Assembly (NCBI RefSeq): GCF_949987515.2
Contig: NW_027192658.1
Coordinates: 2,356,001-2,420,000 of the forward strand
Length of the DNA: 64,000 nucleotides
Direction: 5' to 3'
Source: Delphinus delphis
Taxonomy: Eukaryota > Chordata > Mammalia > Artiodactyla > Delphinidae
Shown here: in pieces, positions 24,882-39,092 of the stretch
Position numbering within the stretch: position 1 is the first letter of the stretch
Layout: every line of letters begins with the position of its first letter
The notes under the pieces: generated by a model
What the model was told of the DNA's origin: nothing
Seen by the model: the letters and a program-made list of their open reading frames with translations, nothing else
Databases searched by the model: none
Made by a program: the position numbers and the translations under genes

Positions 24882-26461
24882 TTGGCCAAAAAGGGTGTAT
24901 GCGTTTTTTCCTGAATATATTCAAGAAAAAACGCATACGCCCATTTTGGCCAACCAAGCAAGCTTGCAAAGGAAATCTGCACTACAATGAAGTCTCACTT
25001 CCCCCCGGTCAAAAGGGCCATCTGAAAAAAGTGTAAAATCCAGAAAGGCAGGACAGGCCATGGAGAACTGGGAGCCTTGTTATGCTGATGGGCGGGATGT
25101 AAATTGCCAACAGACACTCGGGAGAAGTGTATGGTGTTTCCTGAAACATCTAAAAAACAAAGCAACAGAGCCTAGGGCACTGCCACTTATGGTCCTATAG
25201 CTTAGGGAAATTAAAATCAAAAAGACACAGCCACCCCAAAGTTTGGAACGGCTCTGTTTACAAGAACCTCGTTTACAGTACAAGTTCAACATCGCAGAAA
25301 GTGAAAAATGGATAAAGAAGTTGTGGTATTTACTTACAAAGCAATATCACTCAGCAATGAAATCTGTGTCATCAGGCCCTTAGCAGCACAATGAGTGGAT
25401 TCAGGTATGATGATTCTAACTGAAATAAGTCACACAGAAAAAGAAACATCATAAGATATCAGTAATACACAGAATGTATACTTGGCTACACAGGAACTGA
25501 ATTACAGAACAGAACAGGGTCTCAAATTTAGAAAACCAACTTATGCTTGCTTAAGGGGAAAGGTGAGTTGGGGTGCTGCATAAAACCAGAGATTGAAATG
25601 AGCACAGATAAAGTTCCTTAAGCCAAATATGGAATAGACAAGAGCTACTCCTTGCTCAACGTAATGGACTCAACACCCCATATTAAACGCCTAAGAATGT
25701 ACCTGACTTGTAAGTATCTTAAAACCTATGGATTGCTATGTCTCCGAAAGAGAATCAAGCATGTGTACAGGGGCATAAACACAGCAGTGATAGGATTGGA
25801 GAGGTTCGGTGAGCAAATGAAGACCCTTTGAAGTCATATTGCATGGTACCCATTCCACGGGTTTCAACTACCCAGGTTTAAGGTATTCTTCCTTCAGCTA
25901 AAACATGCATGTGGAACCTAGCATATGATCAACCATGTGATCGGGAGACGTGTTCAAATATGTCTCAGTTTTCGTACCCTCGTACTCTGGTGCAACATTC
26001 CAGACGCTTTACTAACACTCTCCCGACTTGGAGAGTCAGTCCCTTTAACCTCCTGTTTGGCCCAGTTTGCAATTTCTGCGGAAGATGAACAGGAATAGCG
26101 AGAACCAATGAGAGACTAGCTGGAGGTGTCTGGACGGGCAAATTTAACTCTCATTTCCCACCAGGAAGAGGAATTAACCAAAGGCTCAGCGTGCCGTGCC
26201 GGAACCAGATTAGGGCCTGAAGCCATCCTGCGGTGTTGCGGCCAGGTCACAAGAAAGCGAGTTGAAGAAAGGAGCTCAGGGGCACTGTAATTCACAAACC
26301 TGCAGAGTTATAAATGACAGCTATCGTCCAAAAATAGACTGAAGTAAGGCTGCCAAGAGGACTTGAAAGCGGGGCAGAATTGCAGGAAACCGATTTCAGG
26401 AGCTAGACTGCAATTGCATTGAAAGCATAGGAAAAGAGGCAGAACGTCCACAATGATGCAC
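24882..26461 (+). repeat. Satellite unit 16 (1,580 bp)
   Basis: Three mismatches in the palindrome (GGGTGTATG, TTCAAGAAA, CCCATTTT); the last is private to this copy. Carries GTATACTTGG near 25,477 and GACTTGTAAG near 25,705. Differs from unit 27 at 24,943, 25,218 and 25,923. Confidence 0.92.
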
Positions 26462-28041
26462 TTGGCCAAAAAGTGCGTATGCGTTTTTTCCTGAATATAT
26501 TCAGGAAAAAACGCATACGCCCTTTTTGGCCAACCAAGCAAGCTTGCAAAGGAAATCTGCACTACAATGAAGTCTCACTTCCCCCCGGTCAAAAGGGCCA
26601 TCTGAAAAAAGTGTAAAGTCCAGAAAGGCAGGACAGGCCATGGAGAACTGGGAGCCTTGTTATGCTGATGGGCGGGATGTAAATTGCCAACAACCACTCG
26701 GGAGAAATGTATGGTGTTTCCGGAAACATGTAAAAAACAAAGCAACAGAACCTAGGGCACTTCCACTTATGGTCCTATAGCTTAGGGAAATTAAAATCAA
26801 AAAGACACAGCCACCCCAAAATTTGGAACGGCTCTGTTTACAAGAACCTCGTTTACAGTACAAGTTCAACATCGCAGAAAGTGAAAAATGGAGAAAGAAG
26901 TTGTGGTATTTACTTACAAAGCAATATCACTCAGCAATGAAATCTGTGTCATCAGGCCCGTAGCAGCACAATGAGTGGATTCAGGTATGATGATTCTAAC
27001 TGAAATAAGTCACACAGAAAAAGAAACATCATAAGATATCAGTAATACACGGAATGTAAACTTGGCTACACAGGAACTGAATTGCAGAACAGAACAGGGT
27101 CTCAAATTTAGAAAACCAACTTATGCTTGCTTAAGGGGAAAGGTGAGTTGGGGTGCTGCATAAAACCAGAGATTGAAATGAGCACAGATAAAGTTCCTTA
27201 AGCCAAATATGGAATAGACAAGAGCTACTCCTTGCTCAACAAAATGGACTCAACACCCCATATTAAACGCCTAAGAATGTACCTGACTAGTAAGTATCTT
27301 AAAACCTATGGATTGCTATGTCTCCAAAAGAGAATCAAGCATGTGTACAGGGGCATAAACGCAGCAGTGATAGGATTGGAGAGGTTCGGTGAGCAAATGA
27401 AGACCCTTTGAAGTCATATTGCATGGTACCCATTCCACGGGTCTCAACTCTCCAGGTTTAAGGTATTCTTCCTTCAGCTAAAACATGCATGTGGAACCCA
27501 GAGTATGATCAACCATGTGATCGGGAGACGTGTTCAAATATGTCTCAGTTTTCGTACCCTGGTACTCGGGTGCAACATTCCAGACACTTTACTAACACTC
27601 TCCCCACTTGGAGAGTCAGTCCCTTTAACCTCCTGTTTGGCCCAGTTTGCAATTTCTGTGGAAGATGAACAGGAATAGCGAGAACCAATGAGACACTAGC
27701 TGGTGGTGTCTGGATGGGCAAATTTAACTCTCATTTCCCACCAGGAAGAGGAATTAACCAAAGGCTCAGCGTGCCGTGCCGGAACCAGATTAGGGCCTGA
27801 AGCCATCCTGCGGTGTTGCGGCCAGCTCAAAAGAAAGCGAGTTAAAGAAAGGAGTTCAGGGGCACTGTAATTCACAAACCTGCAGAGTTATAAATGACAG
27901 CTATCGTCCAAAAATAGACTGAAGTAAGGCTGCCAAGAGGACTTGAAAGCGGGGCAGAATTGCAGGAAACCGATTTCAGGAGGTAGACTGGAATTGCATT
28001 GAAAGCATAGGAAAAGAGGCAGAACGTCCACAATGATGCAC
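26462..28041 (+). repeat. Satellite unit 17 (1,580 bp)
   Basis: Palindrome AAGTGCG gives one mismatch. Variants GTGTAAAGTCC near 26,611, CCGGAAACATG near 26,720 and GGAGAAAGAAG near 26,890. Pairs with unit 28. Confidence 0.92.
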
Positions 28042-29619
28042 TTGGCCAAAAAGGGCATATGCGTTTTTTCCTGAATATATTCAGGAAAAAACGCATACGC
28101 CCTTTTTGGCCAAACAAGCAAGCTTGCAAAGGAAATCTGCACTACAATGAAGTCTCACTTCCCCCCGGTCAAAAGGGCCATCTGAAAAAAGTGTAAAATC
28201 CATAAAGGCAACAGGCCATTGAGAACTGGGAGCCTTGTTATGCTGATGGGCGGGATGTAAATTGCCAACAACCACTCGGGAGAAGTGTATGGTGTTTCCT
28301 GAAACATCTAAAAAACAAAGCAACAGAACCTAGGGCACTTCCACTTATGGTCCTATAGCTTAGGGAAATTAAAATCGAAAAGACACAGCCACCCCAAAGT
28401 TTGGAACGGCTCTGTTTACAAGAACCTCGTTTACAGTACAAGTTCAACATCGCAGAAAGTGAAAAATGGATAAAGAACTTGTGGTACTTACGTACAATGC
28501 AGTATCACTCAGCAATGAAATCTATGTCATCAGGCCCGTAGCAGCATAATGAGTGGATTCAGGTACGATGATTCTAACTGAAATAAGTCACACAGAAAAA
28601 GAAACATCATAAGATATCACTAATACATGGAATGTAAACTTGGCTACACAGGAACTGAATTACAGAACAGAACAGGGACTCAAATTTAGAAAACCAACTT
28701 ATGCTTGCTTAAGGGGAAAGGTGAGTTGGGGTGCTGCATAAAACCAGAGATTGAAATGAGCACAGATAAAGTTCCTTAAGCCAAATATGGAATAGACAAG
28801 AGCTACTCCTTGCTCAACGAAATGGACTCAACACCCCATATTAAATGCCTAAGAATGTACCTGACTAGTAAGTATCTTAAAACCTATGGATTGCTATGCC
28901 TCCAAAAGAGAATAAAGCATGTGTACAGGGGCATAAACGCAGCAGTGATAGGATTGGAGAGGTTCGGTGAGCAAATGAAGACCCTTTGAAGACATATTGC
29001 ATGGTACCCATTACACGGGTCTCAACTCTCCAGGTTTAAGGTATTCTTCCTTCAGCTAAAACATGCATGTGGAACCCAGAGTATGATCAACTATGTGAAT
29101 GGGAGACGTGTTCAAATATATCTCAGTTTTCCTCCCCTGGTACTCGGGTGCAACATTCCAGACGCTTTACTAACACTCTCCCCACTTGGAGAGTCAGCAC
29201 CTTTAACCTCCTGTTTGGCCCAGTTTGCAATTTCTGCGGAAGATGAACAGGAATAGCGAGAACCAATGAGAGACTAGCTGGAGGTGTCTGGACGGGCAAA
29301 TTTAACTCTCATTTCCCACCAGGAAGAGGAATTAACCAAAGGCTCAGCGTGCCATACCAGAACCAGATTAGGGCCTGAAGCCATCCTGCGGTGTTGCGGC
29401 CAGCTCACAAGAAAGCGAGTTGAAGAAAGGAGCTCAGGGGCACTGTAATTCACAAACCTGCAGAGTTATAAATGACAGCTATCGTCCAAAAATACACTGA
29501 AGTAAGGCTGCCAAGAGGACTTGAAAGCGGGGCAGAATTGCAGGAAACCGATTTCAGGAGGTAGACTGGAATTGCATTGAAAGCATAGGAAAAGAGGCAG
29601 AACGTCCACAATGATGCAC
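28042..29619 (+). repeat. Satellite unit 18 (1,578 bp)
   Basis: Palindrome GGGCATATG gives one mismatch. A two-base deletion and substitutions give CATAAAGGCAACAGG near 28,201. Like unit 13 it has the L1-like TTACGTACAATGC near 28,489. Pairs with unit 29. Confidence 0.92.
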
Positions 29620-31199
29620 TTGGCCAAAAAGGGCGTATGCGTTTTTTCCTGAATATATTCAGGAAAAAGCGCATACGCCCTTTTTGGCCAACCAAGCAAG
29701 CTTGCAAAGGAAATCTGCACTACAATGAAGTCTCACTTCCCCCCGGTCAAAAGGGCCATCTGAAAAAAGTGTAAAATCCAGAAAGGCAGGACAGGCCATG
29801 GAGAACTGGGAGCCTTGTTATGCTGATGGGCGGGATGTAAATTGCCAACAACCACTCGGGAGAAGTGTATGGTGTTTCCTGAAACATCTAAAAAACAAAG
29901 CAACAGAACCTAGGGCACTTCCACTTATGGTCCTATAGCTTAGGGAAATTAAAATCAAAAAGACACAGCCACCCCAAAGTTTGGAACGGCTCTGTTTACA
30001 AGAACCTCGTTTACAGTACAAGTTCAACATCGCAGAAAGTGAAAAATGGATAAAGAACTTGTGGTATTTACTTACAAAGCAATATCACTCAGCAATGAAA
30101 TCTATGTCATCAGGCCCTTAGCAGCACAATGAGTGGATTCAGGTATGATGATTCTAACTGAAATAAGTCACACAGAAGAAGAAACATCATAAGATATCAG
30201 TAATACACGGAATGGAAACTTGGCTACACAGGAACTGAATTACAGAACAGAACAGGGTCTCAAATTTAGAAAACCAACTTATTCTTGCTTAAGGGGAAAG
30301 GTGAGTTGGGGTGCTGCATAAAACCAGAGATTGAAATGAGCACAGATAAAGTTCCTTAAGCCAAATATGGAATAGACAAGAGCTACTCCTTGCTCAACGA
30401 AATGGACTCAACACCCCATATTAAACGCCTAAGAATGTACCTGACTAGTAAGTATCTTAAAACCTATGGATTGCTATGTCTCCGAAAGAGAATCAAGCAT
30501 GTGTACAGGGGCATAAACGCAGCAGTGATAGGATTGGAGAGGTTCGGTGAGCAAATGAAGACCCTTTGAAGTCATATTGCATGGTACCCATTCCACGGGT
30601 TTCAACTACCCAGGTTTAAGGTATTCTTCCTTCAGCTAAAACATGCATGTGGAACCTAGAGTATGATCAACCATGTGATCGGGAGACGTGTTCAAATATG
30701 TCTCAGTTTTCCTCCACTGGTACTCGGGTGCAACATTCCAGACGCTTTACTAACACTCTCCCCACTTGGAGAGTCAGTCCCTTTAACCTCCTGTTTGGCC
30801 CAGTTTGCAATTTCTGCGGAAGATGAACAGGAATAGCGACAACCAATGAGAGGCTAGCTGGAGGTGTCTGGACGGGCAAATTTAACTCTCATTTCCCACC
30901 AGGAAGAGGAATTAACCAAAGGCTCAGCATGCCGGGCCGGAACCAGATTAGGGCCTGAAGCCATCCTGCGGTGTTGCGGCCAGGTCACAAGAAAGCAAGT
31001 TGAAGAAAGGAGCTCAGGGGCTCTGTAATTCACAAACCTGCAGAGTTATAAATGACAGCTATCGTCCAAAAATAGACTGAAGTAAGGCTGCCAAGAGGAC
31101 TTGAAAGCGGGGCAGAATTGCAGGAAACCGATTTCAGGAGGTAGACTGGAATTGCATTGAAAGCATAGGAAAAGAGGCAGAACGTCCACAATGATGCAC
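29620..31199 (+). repeat. Satellite unit 19 (1,580 bp), junction of repeat copies A and B
   Basis: The palindrome has GAAAAAGCGC (G at 29,669). That base marks the left limit of copy B and is shared with unit 30, as expected if an exchange joined the two copies inside this unit. Confidence 0.92.
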
Positions 31200-32778
31200 T
31201 TGGCCAAAAAGGGCGTATGCGTTTTTTCCTGAATATATTCAGGAAAAAACGCATACGCCCTTTTTGGCCAACCAAGCAAGCTTGCAAAGGAAATCTGCAC
31301 TACAATGAAGTCTCACTTCCCCCCGGTCAAAAGGGCCATCTGAAAAAAGTGTAAAATCCAGAAAGGCAGGACAGGCCATGGAGAACTGGGAACCTTGTTA
31401 TGCTGATGGGCGGGATGTAAATTGCCAACAACCACTCGGGAGAAGTGTATGGTGTTTCCTGAAACATCTAAAAAACAAAGCAACAGAACCTAGGGCAATT
31501 CCACTTATGGTCCTATAGCTTAGGGAAATTAAAATCAAAAAGACACAGCCACCCCAAAGTTTGGAACGGCTCTGTTTACAAGAACCTCGTTTACAGTACA
31601 AGTTCAACATCGCAGAAAGTGAAAAATGGATAAAGAAGTTGTGGTATTTACTTACAAAGCAATATCACTCAGCAATGAAATCTGTGTCATCAGGCCCTTA
31701 GCAGCACAATGAGTGGATTCAGGTATGATGATTCTAACTGAAGTAAGTCACACAGAAAAAGAAACATCATAAGATATCAGTAATACACGGAATGTAAACT
31801 TGGCTACACAGGGACTGAATTACAGAACAGAACAGGGTCTCAAATTTAGAAAACCAACTTATGCTTGCTTAAGGGTAAAGGTGAGTTGGGGTGCTGCATA
31901 AAACCAGAGATTGAAATGAGCACAGATAAAGTTCCTTAAGTCAAATATGGAATAGACAAGAGCTACTCCTTGCTCAACGAAATGGACTCAACACCGCATA
32001 TTAAACGCCTAAGAATGTACCTGACTAGTAAGTATCTTAAAACCTATGGATTGCTATGTCTCCGAAAGAGAATCAAGCATGTGTACAGGGGCATAAACGC
32101 AGCAGTGATAGGATTGGAGAGGTTCGGTGAGCAAATGAAGACCCTTTGAAGTCATATTGCATGGTACCCATTGTACGGGTCTTAACTCTCCAGGTTTAAG
32201 GTATTCTTCCTTCAGCTAAAACATGCATGTGGAACCCAAGTATGATCAACCATGTGAACGGGAGACGTGTTCAAATATGTCTCAGTTTTCCTCCCCTGGT
32301 ACTCGGGTGCAACATTCCAGACGCTTTACTAACACTCTCCCCACTTGGAGAGTCAGCGCCTTTAACCTCCTGTTTGGCCCAGTTTGCAATTTCTGCGGAA
32401 GATGAACAGGAATAGCGAGAACCAATGAGAGACTAGTTGGAGGTGTCTGGACGGGCAAATTTAACTCTCATTTCCCACCAGGAAGAGGAAATAACCAAAG
32501 GCTCAGCGTGTCCTGCCGGAACCAGATTAGGGCCTGAAGCCAGCCTGCGGTGTTGCGGCCAGGTCACAATAAAGCAAGTTGAAGAAAGGAGCTCAGGGAC
32601 ACTGTAATTCACAAACCTGCAGAGTTAAAAATGACAGCTATCGTCCAAAAATAGACTGAAGTAAGGCTGCCAAGAGGACTTGAAAGCGGGGCAGAATTGC
32701 AGGAAACCGATTTCAGGAGGTAGACTGGAATTGCATTGAAAGCATAGGAAAATAGGCAGAACGTCCACAATGATGCAC
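31200..32778 (+). repeat. Satellite unit 20 (1,579 bp)
   Basis: Copy of unit 9. AAGGGTAAAG at 31,871-31,880 where unit 9 has AAGGGGAAAG. Perfect palindrome. Confidence 0.92.
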
Positions 32779-34356
32779 TTGGCCAAAAAGGGCGTATGCG
32801 TTTTTTCCTGAATATATTCAGGAAAAAACGCATACGCCCTTTTTGGCCAACCAAGCAAGCTTGCAAAGGAAATCTGCACTACAATGAAGTCTCACTTCCC
32901 CCCGGTCAAAAGGGCCATCTGAAAAAAGTGTAAAATCCAGAAAGGCAGGACAGGCCATGGAGAACTGGGAGCCTTGTTATGCTGATGGGCGGGATGTAAA
33001 TTGCCAACAGACATTCGGGAGAAGTGTATGGTGTTTCCTGAAACATCTAAAAAACAAAGCAACAGAGCCTAGGGCACTGCCACTTATGGTCCTATAGCTT
33101 AGGGAAATTAAAATCAAAAACACAGCCACCCCAAAGTTTGGAAAGCCTCTGTTTACAAGAACCTCGTTTACAGTACAAGTTCAACATCGCAGAAAGTGAA
33201 AAATGGATAAAGAACTTGTGGTATTTACTTACAAAGCAATATCACTCAGCAATGAAATCTATGTCATCAGGCCCTTAACAGCACAATGAGTGGATTCAGG
33301 TATGATGATTCTAACTGAAATAAGTCACACAGAAAAAGAAACATCATAAGATATCAGTAATACACGGAATGTAAACTTGGCTACACAGGAACTGAATTAC
33401 AGAACAGAACAGGGTCTCAAATTTAGAAAACCAACTTATGCTTGCTTAAGGGGAAAGGTGAGTTGTGGTGCTGCATAAAACCAGAGATTGAAATGAGCAC
33501 AGATAAAGTTCCTTAAGTCAAATATGGAATAGACAAGAGCTACTCCTTGCTCAACGAAATGGACTCAACACCGCATATTAAACGCCTAAGAATGTACCTG
33601 ACTAGTAAGTATCTTAAAACCTATGGATTGCTATGACTCCAAAAGAGAATCAAGCATGTGTACAGGGGCATAAACGCAGCAGTGATAGGATTGGAGAGGT
33701 TCGGTGAGCAAATGAAGACCCTTTGAAGTCATATTGCATGGTACCCATTCCACGGGTTTCAACTACCCAGGTTTAAGGTATTCTTCCTTCAGCTAAAACA
33801 TGCATGTGGAACCTAGAGTATGATCAACCATGTGATCGGGAGACGTGTTCAAATATGTCTCAGTTTTCCTCCACTGGTACTCGGGTGCAACATTCCAGAC
33901 GCTTTACTAACACTCTCCCCACTTGGAGAGTCAGTCCCTTTAACCTCCTGTTTGGCCCAGTTTGCAATTTCTGCGGAAGATGAACAGGAATAGCGACAAC
34001 CAATGAGAGGCTACCTGGAGGTGTCTGGACGGGCAAATTTAACTCTCATTTCCCACCAGGAAGAGGAATTAACCAAAGGCTCAGCATGCCGGGCCGGAAC
34101 CAGATTAGGGCCTGAAGCCATCCTGCGGTGTGGCGGCCAGGTCACAAGAAAGCGAGTTGAAGAAAGGAGCTCAGGGGCTCTGTAATTCACAAACCTGCAG
34201 AGTTATAAATGACAGCTATCGTCCAAAAATAGACTGAAGTAAGGCTGCCAAGAGGACTTGAAAGCGGGGCAGAATTGCAGGAAACCGATTTCAGGAGGTA
34301 GACTGGAATTGCATTGAAAGCATAGGAAAAGAGGCAGAACGTCCACAATGATGCAC
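32779..34356 (+). repeat. Satellite unit 21 (1,578 bp)
   Basis: Copy of unit 10, including its two-base deletion near 33,113. Perfect palindrome. Confidence 0.92.
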
Positions 34357-35934
34357 TTGGCCAAAAAGGGCGTATGCGTTTTTTCCTGAATATATTCAGG
34401 AAAAAACGCATACGCCCTTTTTGGCCAACCAAGCAAGCTTGCAAAGGAAATCTGCACTACAATGAAGTCTCACTTCCCCACGGTCAAAAGGGCCATCTGA
34501 AAAAAGTGTAAAATCCAGAAAGGCAGGACAGGCCATGGAGAACTGGGAGCCTTGTTATGCTGATGGGCGGGATGTAAATTGCCAACAACCTCTCGGGAGA
34601 AGTGTATGGTGTTTCCTGAAACATCTAAAAAACAAAGCAACAGAGCCTATGGCACTGCCACTTATGGTCCTATAGCTTAGGGAAATTAAAATCAAAAAGA
34701 CACAGCCACCCCAAAGTTTGGAATGGCTCTGTTTACAAGAACCTCGTTTACAGTACAAGTTCAACATCGCAGAAAGTGAAAAATGGATAAAGAAGTTGTG
34801 GTATTCACTTACAAAGCAATATCACTCAGCAATGAAATCTGTGTCATCAGGCCCTTAGCAGCACAATGAGTGGATTCAGGTATGATGATTCTAACTGAAA
34901 TAAGTCACACAGAAAAAGAAACATCATAAGATATCAGTAATACACGGAATGTAAACTTGGCTACACAGGAACTGAATTACAGAACAGAACAGGGTCTCAA
35001 ATTTAGAAAACCAACTTATGCTTGCTTAAGGGTAAAGGTGAGTTGGGGTGCTGCATAAAACCAGAGATTGAAATGAGCACAGATAAAGTTCCTTAAGTCA
35101 AATATGGAATAGACAAGAGCTACTCCTTGCTCAACGAAATGGACTCAACACCGCATATTAAACGCCTAAGAACGTACCTGACTAGTAAGTATCTTAAAAC
35201 CTATGGATTGCTATGTCTCCAAAAGAGAATCAAGCATGTGTACAGGGGCATAAACGCAGCAGTGAAAGGATTGGAGAGGTTCTGTGAGCAAATGAAGACC
35301 CTTTGAAGTCATATTGCATGGTACCCCTTCCACGGGTTTCAACTACCCAGGTTTAAGGTATTCTTCCTTCAGCTAAAACATGCATGTGGAACCCAAGTAT
35401 GATCAACCATGTGATTGGGAGACGTGTTCAAATATGTCTCAGTTTTCGTACCCTGGTACTTGGGTGCAACATTCCAGACACTTTACTAACACTCTCCCCA
35501 CTTGGAGAGTCAGTCCCTTTAACCTCCTGTTTGGCCCAGTTTGCAATTTCTGTGGAAATGAACAGGAATAGCGAGAACCAATGAGAGACTAGCTGGAGGT
35601 GTCTGGATGGGCAAATTTAACTCTCATTTCCCACCAGGAAGAGGAAATAACCAAAGGCTCAGCGTGCCGGGCCGGACCCAGATTAGGGCCTGAAGACATC
35701 CTGCGGTGTTGCGGCCAGGTCACTAGAAAGCGAGTTAAAGAAAGGAGCTCAGGAGCACTGTAATTCACAAACCTGCAGAGTTATAAATGACAGCTATCGT
35801 CCAAAAATAGACTGAAGTAAGGCTGCCAAGAGGACTTGAAAGCGGGGCAGAATTGCAGGAAACCGATTTCAGGAGGTAGACTGGAATTGCATTGAAAGCA
35901 TAGGAAAAGAGGCAGAACGTCCACAATGATGCAC
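34357..35934 (+). repeat. Satellite unit 22 (1,578 bp)
   Basis: Copy of unit 11 with the same deletion near 35,552. Perfect palindrome. Confidence 0.92.
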
Positions 35935-37512
35935 TTGGCCAAGAAGGGCGTATGCGTTTTTTCCTGAATATATTCAGGAAAAAACGCATACGCCCTTTTT
36001 GGCCAACCAAGCAAGCTTGCAAAGGAAATCTGCACTACAATGAAGTCTCACTTCTCCCCGGTCAAAAGGGCCATCTGAAAAAAGTGTAAAATCCAGAAAG
36101 GCAGGACAGGCCATGGAGAACTGGGAGCCTTGTTATGCTGATGGGCGGGATGTAAATTACCAACAGACACTCAGGAAAAGTGTATGGTGTTTCCTGAAAC
36201 ATCTAAAAAACAAAGCAACAGAGCCTAGGGCACTTCCACTTATGGTCCTATAGCTTAGGGAAATTAAAATCAAAAAGACACAGCCACCCCAAAGTTTGGG
36301 ATGCCTCTGTTTACAAGAACCTCGTTTACAGTACAAGTTCAACATCGCAGAAATTGAAAAATGGATAAAGAAGTTGTGGTATTTACTTACAAAGCAATAT
36401 CACTCAGCAATGAAATCTGTGTCATCAGGCCCTTAGCAGCACAATGAGTGGATTCAGGTATGATGATTCTAACTGAAATAAGTCACACAGAAAAAGAAAC
36501 ATCATAAGATATCAGTAATACACGGAATGGAAACTTGGCTACACAGGAACTGAATTACAGAACAGAACAGGGTCTCAAATTTAGAAAACCAACTTATGCT
36601 TGCTTAAGGGGAAAGGTGAGTTGGGGTGCTGCATAAAACCAGAGATTGAAATGAGCACAGATAAAGTTCCTTAAGCCAAATATGGAATAGACAAGAGCTA
36701 CTCCTTGCTCAACGAAATGGACTCAACACCCCATATTAAACGCCTAAGAATGTACCTGACTAGTAAGTATCTTAAAACCTATGGATTGCTATGTCTCTGA
36801 AAGAGAATCAAGCATGTGTACAGGGGCATAAACGCAGCAGTGATAGGATTGGAGAGGTTCGGTGAGCAAATGAAGACCCTTTGAAGTCATATTGCATGGT
36901 ACCCATTCCACGGGTTTCAACTACCCAGGTTTTAGGTATTCTTCCTCAGCTAAAAGATGCATGTGGAACCCAAGTATGATCAACTATGTGAACGGGAGAC
37001 GTGTTCAAATATGTCTCAGTTTTCCTACCCTGGTACTCGGGTGCAACATTCCAGACGCTTTACTAACACTCTCCCCACTTGGAGAGTCAGCACCTTTAAC
37101 CTCCTGTTTGGCCCAGTTTGCAATTTCTGCGGAAGATGAACAGGAATAGCGAGAACCAATGAGAGACTAGCTGGAGGTGTCTGGACGGGCAAATTTAACT
37201 CTCATTTCCCACCAGGAAGAGGAAATAACCAAAGGCTCAGCGTGCCGGGCCGGAACAAGATTAGGGCCTGAAGCCATCCTGCGGTGTTGCGGCCAGGTCA
37301 CAAGAAAGCGAGTTGAAGAAAGGAGCTCAGGGGCACTGTAATTCACAAACCTGCAGAGTTATAAATGAGAGCTATCGTCCAAAAATAGACTGAAGTAAGG
37401 CTGCCAAGAGGACTTGAAAGCGGGGCAGAATTGCAGGAAACCGATTTCAGGAGGTAGACTGGAATTGCATTGAAAGCATAGGAAAAGAGGCAGAACGTCC
37501 ACAATGATGCAC
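35935..37512 (+). repeat. Satellite unit 23 (1,578 bp)
   Basis: Copy of unit 12. It has CACTTCCACT at 36,231-36,240 where unit 12 has CATTGCCACT. Two changes three bases apart suggest a small conversion from another unit. Confidence 0.92.
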
Positions 37513-39092
37513 TTGGCCAAAAAGGGCGTATGCGTTTTTTCCTGAATATATTCAGGAAAAAACGCATACGCCCTTTTTGGCCAACCAAGCAAGCTTGCAA
37601 AGGAAATCTGCACTACAATGAAGTCTCACTTCCCCCCGGTCAAAAGGGCCATCTGAAAAAAGTGTAAAATCCAGAAAGGCAGGACAGGCCATGGAGAACT
37701 GGGAGCCTTGTTATGCTGATGGGCGGGATGTAAATTGCCAACAACCACTCTGGAGAAGTGTATGGTGTTTCCTGAAACATCTAAAAAACAAAGCAACAGA
37801 ACCTAGGGCACTTCCACTTATGGTCCTATAGCTTAGGGAAATTAAAATCAAAAAGCCACAGCCACCCCAAAGTTTGGAACGGCTCTCTTTACAAGAACCT
37901 CGTTTACAGTACAAGTTCAACATCGCAGAAAGTGAAAAATGGATAAAGAACTTGTGGTACTTACGTACAATGCAGTATCACTCAGCAATGAAATCTATGT
38001 CATCAGGCCCGTAGCAGCATAATGAGTGGATTCAGGTACGATGATTCTAACTGAAATAAGTCACACAGAAAAAGAAACATCATAAGATATCACTAATACA
38101 CGGAATGTAAACTTGGCTACACAGGAACTGAATTACAGAACAGAACAGGGTCTCAAATTTAGAAAACCAACTTATGCTTGCTTAAGGGGAAAGGTGAGTT
38201 GGGGTGCTGCATAAAACCAGAGATTGAAATGAGCACAGATAAAGTTCCTTAAGCCAGATATGGAATAGACAAGAGCTACTCCTTGCTCAACGAAATGGAC
38301 TCAACACCCCATATTAAACGCCTAAGAATGTACCTGACTAGTAAGTATCTTAAAACCTATGGATTGCTATGTCTCCGAAGGAGAATCAAGCATGTGTACA
38401 GGGGCATAAACGCAGCAGTGATAGGATTGGAGAGGTTCGGTGAGCAAATGAAGACCCTTTGAAGTCATATTGCATGGTACCCATTACACGGGTTTCAACT
38501 ACCCAGGTTTTAGGTATTCTTCCTTCAGCTAAAACATGCATGTGGAACCTAGAGTATGATCAACCATGTGATCGGGAGACGTGTTCAAATATGTCTCAGT
38601 TTTCCTCCCCTGGTACTCGGGTGCAACATTCCAGACTCTTTACTAACACTCTCCCCACTTGGAGAGTGAGCGCCTTTAACCTCCTGTTTGGCACAGTTTG
38701 CAATTTCTGCGGAAGATGAACAGGAATGGCGAGAACCAATGAGAGGCTAGCTGGAGGTGTCTGGACGGGCAAATTTAACTCTCATTTCCCACCAGGAAGA
38801 GGAAATAACCAAAGGATCAGCGTGCCGTAGTGGAACCAGATTAGGGCCTGAAGCCATCCTGCGGTGTTGCGGCCAGCTCAAAAGAAAGCGAGTTGAAGAA
38901 AGGAGCTCAGGGGCACTGTAATTCACAAACCTGCAGAGTTATAAATGACAGCTATCGTCCAAAAATAGACTGAAGTAAGGCTGCCAAGAGGACTTGAAAG
39001 CGGAGCAGAATTGCAGGAAACCGATTTCAGGAGGTAGACTGGAATTGCATTGAAAGCATAGGAAAAGAGGCAGAATGTCCACAATGATGCAC
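37513..39092 (+). repeat. Satellite unit 24 (1,580 bp)
   Basis: Copy of unit 13 with no difference seen. Perfect palindrome. Confidence 0.92.

Larger units (their letters stand above)
12300..29669 (+). repeat. Higher-order repeat copy A, 17,370 bp, 11 units
   Basis: Every position from 12,300 to 29,856 corresponds to a position 17,370 bases downstream, including rare private variants of individual units (for example a 73-bp palindrome at 21,723 and a two-base deletion near 15,750). 17,370 is 11 x 1,579. The left limit is set by a mismatch at 12,299 versus 29,669. The true exchange point lies somewhere in the 187 bases 12,300-12,486, which match the equivalent bases at 29,670 and 47,040. Differences from copy B that I found: 14,506; 18,863; 18,865; 23,548; 24,782; 24,943; 25,218; 25,923. 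Confidence 0.93.
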